DNA of 52,786 nt from Bacteroidota bacterium. GTDB lineage: Bacteria > Bacteroidota > Bacteroidia > Chitinophagales > Saprospiraceae. A program made the translations under genes and the position numbers. The notes beneath the pieces were generated by a model. It did no database searches. It was not told the origin of the DNA and saw nothing but the letters and a program-made list of their open reading frames with translations. Location: contig CAUJEY010000204.1 in the NCBI GenBank assembly GCA_963169325.1, positions 1 through 52,786 on the forward strand. Direction: 5' to 3'. Below are positions 48,414-52,786 of this stretch, piece by piece; positions within the stretch are counted from its first letter, which is position 1, and each line of letters begins with the position of its first letter.

Positions 48414-49214
48414 TCAGGCACCGAGTTCGCGCGCGCGCTCCAGTGCAGCCTGTGCGCCGGCTACAATGTCTTCGTGCAGGGCAGTATCCCTGAAAATTTT
48501 TAACGCCGCCTCCGTGGTACCGCCTTTGCTGGCCACTTTACCGATCCAGCCTTCGCAGGACAAATCGGCTTTGTTGTACAAATCGACGGCGCCGGTAAAC
48601 GTTTGCGCGACCAGCAGTTCGGCTTCAGAATCGCTGAAACCCATTTGACGGGCCGCCTGAATCATCGCATTCATAAAATAATATACATACGCCGGCCCCG
48701 AACCGGATATGGCCGTGGCGGCATCTATCATGGCCTCCTGCTCTACATAAAGGGTTTTTCCGGTGGTATTGAGTAAGTTTTGAACCATGACCAACTCGAT
48801 ACGCGTCACCGGGTCGGTACTGGTGAAAGCAGTGACACCGGCGCCGATTTGGGCCGGCAAATTGGGCATGGCGCGAATGATCTTGTTTACGCCGAGTTCC
48901 CGTGCTATCGCTTCGATTCGAACGCCTGCCATAATGCTGATAAACACCTGGGAGGGTTCCGCCAATCCGCGGATTTGCTCAAACATCCTTGGTGAATCCT
49001 GTGGCTTCACGGCCAGGATAATCAAATCAGCCTCGGATACGCAGTGCCGCGCATCGCTGAAAAACCGGCCTTCATGCGTTTCGCCGAGGTGATTGGCCTT
49101 TTCGTAAGTGCGGCATAGCACCATCAGGTTGTCGGGGGTGACAATACGGCTGCGCAAAAAACTCTGCGCATAAGTCAGGCCCATATTGCCGCCGCCGATA
49201 ATCAGGATTTTCAT
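48414..49214 (-). CDS. proC: Pyrroline-5-carboxylate reductase
   Basis: 266 residues. The N-terminal Rossmann motif IIGGGNMG (5-12), then LAVKPQ, IIRAMPNLPAQIGAG, the dimerisation signature AISGSGPAYVYYF and a C-terminal VASKGGTTEAALKIF. It carries out the last step of proline synthesis, reducing pyrroline-5-carboxylate with NAD(P)H. Stand-alone gene; no proA or proB in the window. Confidence 0.95.
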   Translation of the reverse strand: MKILIIGGGNMGLTYAQSFLRSRIVTPDNLMVLCRTYEKANHLGETHEGRFFSDARHCVSEADLIILAVKPQDSPRMFEQIRGLAEPSQVFISIMAGVRIEAIARELGVNKIIRAMPNLPAQIGAGVTAFTSTDPVTRIELVMVQNLLNTTGKTLYVEQEAMIDAATAISGSGPAYVYYFMNAMIQAARQMGFSDSEAELLVAQTFTGAVDLYNKADLSCEGWIGKVASKGGTTEAALKIFRDTALHEDIVAGAQAALERARELGA

Positions 49215-49318
49215 GGCTAATAATTTTGGATTTTTACCGGCCCAAAGATTTGAAATTTACGCCGGTTTCCGGTTATAAATTCCTGGCGAAAGGCCGCAGC
49301 GACAACTCGCCCTCTACC

Positions 49319-51064
49319 CTACCCTCCATGCGACACCACTATTTTTTTGCAAATCCATGCCTCCGGTGTAATCAGTGTTATCCAGTATACCCCTGCCGGT
49401 ATATCCGTCAATAAAACGGGTATTTGTAATGGCCCTGCCGCCGCTTCAAAATAGCGGCTTTGAACCGCGGCGCCCTGTGCATTTTTTATTTCCAGCAATA
49501 ATTCCCCTCCGGGAAAATTTTGCCAGTCCACATTGATTCGGTCTGCGGCCGGATTTGGAAATACCGCAACGGAATACCGATCCCTTGCAACTTCCGATAC
49601 CGGGGTTCCGGTCACGCCCTCCTGCAACATGCGATATTCGTTTAATGCCGGTTCGTACAATTTGTCGGTCCGGCCGGAAGGCCAGCGAATGATCACCGAA
49701 TCGATCCGGTTGAGTTGTCCCAACCCGAAATGGATTTGCATGGAGTTCATGATACCGTAACTTTCGCCGGATCGCACTTCACGCATTTGAATACCCAAAT
49801 CACTGTACAATAACACTTTAGCCCCTACCCCACTCCGGTTGCTCTGCACGCCGCGCAGGTTTAGTCCGAAGAAATGGTTGTCGTTGCCGGCGTTGAGCCA
49901 CAAGGCATCGGGAATAGTACTGGGGTCGTTAAAAATTTCGGCATAGCCGGCATAGATGTCCTGAAAACCGTCCGAATTCAAGTCGCCGACGGCAAAAGAT
50001 TCCATTGGCAGGCTGTCTAAGATGGGCACGGCTGAAAACGTTTTGTTTCCACTATTCCGGAGCAGGAAATGCGCGGAACCGGCCACGAGGATATCCACGA
50101 AGCCGTCGTTATCAAAATCGCGAAAAATACCCTGCGCGGTCAGCCCGGTGATGGTATTCAGCACACCCGACGAGGCGGAAATATCGGTAAAGTGGCCGGC
50201 GCCGTCGTTTTCGAGTAATTGGCTGGAGACATCGTGATTGGTCACCAGGCAATCAAAATCCCCGTCGTTGTCGATGTCGCCGAAATCGGCCGTCCAGCTT
50301 TGCGCGCCGATGCGCAGGCCGGACACGTTGGTCAAATCCTGGGTAAAGGTTCCGTTGCCGTTGTTCCAAAACAACTGGTTGATCCGCCTGCCGTCGCCCG
50401 GATCGTCTACACCGTGTTTGCATCTGGCAATGTACAGGTCCGGGTCCCCATCGTTGTCGACATCGCTCCAAACGGAGCCATAACTGCCCGAGCCATCGGA
50501 AGCAGGCGTGGTGGTCAAATCGATTTGGGCCGGCGTGTACAAGAGGTTGCCGACGCCGTCATTGATAAATATCCGTGACAGCCCTTCGTCGTTACACACG
50601 AAAGCATCGAGCCGGCCATCATTGTTTATATCGGCCATGTTGACGCATTGAGCGAACGTTTGAGGAACGTCTAAAAAAGTGACGTTGAAATCCGTGCCGT
50701 CTTCGGTAGCCTGCACGACTTTGACGCCATCGCGGTACCCGGCGGTCAGTACATCCGGAAAACCGTTATTATCCAGGTCGCCGGCGCATATCCCCCACTG
50801 ACTTCCCTGGGTCAGGCCGGCCACCGGGCGGTGCTGGAAGGGTTCGCCCGGCCCGGTTTGGTATTCGACAGCCAGGTTAAAACCCTGATCCATCCGGGCG
50901 ATGTCATCGCGCCCGTCGCCATTCATATCGAGCACGGCGATTGCGACACCGCTGTAATGTTTGGCCGGGGTGAGTAAATCGCCGTGTTTGGCAAATTGGA
51001 TTTGCGCGTGTAACCGGGGGCCGGCGACGCAGCATAAGATCGGTAATAAGTAACGGTACATCAT
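49319..51064 (-). CDS. Secreted FG-GAP/VCBS-repeat protein with ASPIC/UnbV domain and T9SS type A signal
   Basis: 581 residues from the ATG at 51064 (MMYRYLLPILCCVAGPRLHAQ, a signal peptide); an ATG at 51076 adds four residues. At least six calcium-binding-type repeats with D-x-D/N-x-D-G cores (DMNGDGRDD, DLDNNGFPD, DINNDGRLD, DVDNDGDPD, DIDNDGDFD, DFDNDGFVD, DLNSDGFQD) form a beta-propeller. An ASPIC/UnbV segment follows (MREVRSGESYGIMNSMQIHFGLGQ, RWPSGRTDKL, about 435-485). The last ~75 residues (FPNPAADRINVDW ... IPAGVYWITL) are the T9SS signal. Likely an extracellular CRTAC1-like surface protein. Confidence 0.9.
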   Translation of the reverse strand: MMYRYLLPILCCVAGPRLHAQIQFAKHGDLLTPAKHYSGVAIAVLDMNGDGRDDIARMDQGFNLAVEYQTGPGEPFQHRPVAGLTQGSQWGICAGDLDNNGFPDVLTAGYRDGVKVVQATEDGTDFNVTFLDVPQTFAQCVNMADINNDGRLDAFVCNDEGLSRIFINDGVGNLLYTPAQIDLTTTPASDGSGSYGSVWSDVDNDGDPDLYIARCKHGVDDPGDGRRINQLFWNNGNGTFTQDLTNVSGLRIGAQSWTADFGDIDNDGDFDCLVTNHDVSSQLLENDGAGHFTDISASSGVLNTITGLTAQGIFRDFDNDGFVDILVAGSAHFLLRNSGNKTFSAVPILDSLPMESFAVGDLNSDGFQDIYAGYAEIFNDPSTIPDALWLNAGNDNHFFGLNLRGVQSNRSGVGAKVLLYSDLGIQMREVRSGESYGIMNSMQIHFGLGQLNRIDSVIIRWPSGRTDKLYEPALNEYRMLQEGVTGTPVSEVARDRYSVAVFPNPAADRINVDWQNFPGGELLLEIKNAQGAAVQSRYFEAAAGPLQIPVLLTDIPAGVYWITLITPEAWICKKIVVSHGG

Positions 51065-51225
51065 AGTCTGAACCACAAGTTAAGGTCATTTGAACCGGGG
51101 TTTATGCTTTTTGAGCCTTTTTAATACTTGTTTACCCTTTAGCGGCCTGCACACCCCCCAACTTTGCAGCAACATTTGACCAAATCATTTTTTTAAACTA
51201 AAATTTTACAAACTTCAACTTCATT

Positions 51226-51705
51226 ATGAAAAAGCAATTTTTGTTTTTCGCCGTTACCCTGTTGTTATTTGCTTTCGCAGCCACCAGCGGCAATGCCCAG
51301 GCCGGCGGCAACCCCAAAGCCGAGTTTGTACTCGTCGCTAACGACGTAGACAGTTCGATCGTTATGCTGCTTCCCGCCGTGCAAAAAGTACGCGAAGCCG
51401 CCGCGCGCTCCTTTGCCGCTATCCTTACAGAAGCCCGGAACCTGGCCGCAAAAGTGGAAAGAGCCGGCCCCAATATGAGCGACAGCCAGTACCAGGGTTT
51501 TCAGCGTGAATTACAAACGCTGGCAGGAAAATTAGACAAATTGGATAGCCAACTCCCGTCGTCGGCAGGCCCGGCCGGATGTATGAAAGAATGCGACGGC
51601 GCCTACTCCGGCTGGGGCGGCGGCAAAGGCTGGAACCGTTTCTGGTGCAAAGCCGCTTGCATAAAACCTAAAGTAGGCAGAGGCGGCGCCAGTGTCGGGG
51701 AATGA
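51226..51705 (+). CDS. Small secreted protein with a twin CX3C motif
   Basis: 159 residues. Signal peptide 1-25 (LFFAVTLLLFAFAATSGNAQ). The mature N-terminal half is a helical, Ala-rich region with heptad-like Leu/Val (VQKVREAAARSFAAILTEA, LQTLAGKLDKLDSQL). The C-terminal half has exactly four cysteines, C119-x3-C123 and C141-x3-C145, separated by the Gly/Trp-rich YSGWGGGKGWNRFW. Two disulfides joining two helices are the natural reading. Not recognised. A promoter-like CAACTTTG (51159-51166) lies upstream and a 32-bp inverted repeat downstream. Confidence 0.72.
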   Translation: MKKQFLFFAVTLLLFAFAATSGNAQAGGNPKAEFVLVANDVDSSIVMLLPAVQKVREAAARSFAAILTEARNLAAKVERAGPNMSDSQYQGFQRELQTLAGKLDKLDSQLPSSAGPAGCMKECDGAYSGWGGGKGWNRFWCKAACIKPKVGRGGASVGE

Positions 51706-51713
51706 TCCATCGA

Positions 51714-51801
51714 ATTTACGATTTTGGATTTACGATTTACGATTGAGAACATCCACCTTTCGGGAACCCCAATCGTAAATCGTAAATCCAAAATCGTAAA
51801 T
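51714..51801. repeat. Perfect 32-bp inverted repeat of ATTTACG heptamers
   Basis: Arms 51714-51745 and 51770-51801 are exactly complementary, with a 24-nt spacer. The arm is built of 7-bp units ATTTACG, ATTTTGG, ATTTACG, ATTTACG. On the plus strand the second arm is followed by CCATTTTTTATTCTTTTTT, so it can act as a terminator of the twin-CX3C gene. Confidence 0.93.
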
Positions 51802-51845
51802 CCATTTTTTATTCTTTTTTACACTTTCGCATGTGGTGGTACCGA

Positions 51846-51853
51846 TAACTTTG
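51846..51853 (+). promoter_or_regulatory. -7 box very close to the TPR gene start
   Basis: A perfect TAACTTTG; the ATG follows at 51858, so the transcript would be leaderless or nearly so. Confidence 0.5.
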
Positions 51854-51857
51854 AGGG

Positions 51858-52786
51858 ATGAAAAGCACATTTCGGGTATTCGGTTTGGCACTGATGCTGT
51901 TGTATGCGTACACAAGCCGTTTATCTGCACAAACCGGCAGCAGAACGGAAAAACTGGAGCAAGAACTGACCGAAGCGACGGAGGATTCAGTCCGGATCAG
52001 AAAGTATAATGCTCTGGCATTTATTTATTTGCAATCCAATCCGGCAAAAACCCTCGAATACTCGCAGGAGGTATTGCAACGCACCGCTGCGCTGGAAACA
52101 GGCCGGCGCCTGCCCGGCATCACCAACAGCAGCCGGGCATACGGTTTTTACCATCTCGGCTGGTATCACCTGAACCGGGGCGAGCTGCCGCCGGCGCTGG
52201 ACCATATTTTAAAAGCCCTGGATTGGTTTGAGCGCGACAGTAATACCAACCGCATTGCCTTGTGTTACAACAGCCTGGGTTCTATTTTTAAACAACAGGA
52301 AAAAAACCAGGAATCGGAGTATTATTTTAAAGAAGCCTTACGCATCCTGGAAGGGCAACCGCCCGGCGATTTTAAAGCGGTTATCAACCTCAATTATGGC
52401 GGTTTGCTGGTCGAAACCGAACGCTTCACCGAAGGCTGGGATTTGTTTCAGGAAACCAAAACCATTTATGAAAAGAAAAATCAAAAAACCGGTTGGGGAA
52501 TACTGTATAACAACCTGGGCGTATGCGCTAAAGGCATGAACCGGTTGGAAGAAGCAGAAATGTATTTTAACAAAGCCCTGGACATTTATGAAGCGGAAAA
52601 TAACCCAACAGGCGCCGCATTTGCACTGAACAGTCTTGCCAATATCTTCCGGGACCAAAAACGTTTTGCCGATGCGCAGCAATTGTATGAACGTTCCTTG
52701 TCGAAAGGGAAACAAACCGGCAACAAAGCCATGGTTTCCAGAACCAGTGCCAACCTGGCTGAACTTTACGTGGAAATGGGTAAAAG
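51858..52786 (+). CDS. Secreted TPR-repeat protein, N-terminal part (runs off the window)
   Basis: Open from the ATG at 51858 to the window end (309 complete codons). The signal peptide is MKSTFRVFGLALMLLYAY ... SAQ. Consecutive TPR units follow: YNALAFIYLQSNPAKTLEYS, YHLGWYHLNRGELPPALDH, CYNSLGSIFKQQEKNQESEY, LYNNLGVCAKGMNRLEEAEM and ALNSLANIFRDQKRFADAQQ. In Bacteroidota this plan, an exported TPR array after a signal peptide, often continues into a membrane helix and a histidine kinase or LuxR-type output domain. That part would lie beyond the window, so the output is inferred. Confidence 0.85.
   Translation, partial: MKSTFRVFGLALMLLYAYTSRLSAQTGSRTEKLEQELTEATEDSVRIRKYNALAFIYLQSNPAKTLEYSQEVLQRTAALETGRRLPGITNSSRAYGFYHLGWYHLNRGELPPALDHILKALDWFERDSNTNRIALCYNSLGSIFKQQEKNQESEYYFKEALRILEGQPPGDFKAVINLNYGGLLVETERFTEGWDLFQETKTIYEKKNQKTGWGILYNNLGVCAKGMNRLEEAEMYFNKALDIYEAENNPTGAAFALNSLANIFRDQKRFADAQQLYERSLSKGKQTGNKAMVSRTSANLAELYVEMGK

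Noticed and set aside
1-52786. tRNA or rRNA genes
   Set aside because: No TTCGANTC-type T-arm with matching acceptor stem and no rRNA-like conserved segment was seen on either strand; a tRNAscan/Infernal run would be decisive.

Overview
The window looks like chromosomal DNA from a Bacteroidota bacterium, most likely of the Saprospiria/Saprospiraceae type. Four large secreted proteins end in type IX secretion (T9SS) sorting domains, and the gliding-motility gene gldC is present. Promoters follow the Bacteroidota pattern (-33 TTTG/TTG, -7 TANNTTTG) instead of the sigma-70 pattern. Many genes lack an obvious Shine-Dalgarno, and DUF6702 and DUF7619-type domains occur. I saw no rRNA, tRNA, CRISPR array, transposase or phage gene.

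Layout. 1-5 kb: the end of an outer-membrane barrel gene, a DUF6702 gene, a large secreted purple-acid-phosphatase-like T9SS protein, and a small orphan ORF. 5-6.6 kb: an alpha-helical protein of unknown function with a paralogue at 13.8-15.2 kb. 6.6-11.1 kb (minus strand): a phenylalanine/tyrosine operon, pheA - aminotransferase - tyrA - DAHP synthase/chorismate mutase. It is preceded by what reads as a complete transcription attenuator: promoter, a 30-residue leader peptide with ten aromatic residues in a run of twelve, and a perfect 17-bp terminator hairpin. 11.2-13.4 kb: secreted alpha-L-fucosidase. 15.4-22.3 kb: a T9SS protein, a lipoprotein, a GH3-family/LysE-type pair and an ABC permease. 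22.4-30.4 kb: LolA-like carrier, RNase R, a very basic secreted protein, a Tat-exported PLP enzyme, a PaaG-type crotonase, a GH25 lysozyme and a secreted unknown. 30.7-36.9 kb: a giant 2092-residue surface protein (P domain, PKD-like repeats, type B T9SS signal). 37-42 kb: a lipoprotein, an orphan T9SS tail, a TlpA-like thioredoxin, gldC and an AddB-like nuclease. 42-49 kb (minus strand): ferredoxin and its reductase, then engB - PlsB-like acyltransferase - enoyl-CoA hydratase, an SRPBCC protein, a CBS protein and proC. 49.3-52.8 kb: a VCBS/ASPIC T9SS protein, a small twin-CX3C secreted protein and the start of a secreted TPR protein.

The most striking non-coding feature is the number of gene ends that carry repeats built from 7-8-bp units (GTTATGA, GGACGGT, ATTTACG, AAAATGT, AATCCGN, GGTTTGAA). 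They are often folded into long, sometimes perfect, inverted repeats. Two intergenic regions (13370-13730 and 47330-47786) are nested palindromes several hundred bases long. One palindrome type occurs twice, about 14.6 kb apart and in opposite orientation. Two coding sequences appear to have absorbed such repeats. The two findings I would check first are the Phe/Tyr attenuator and this palindrome family.
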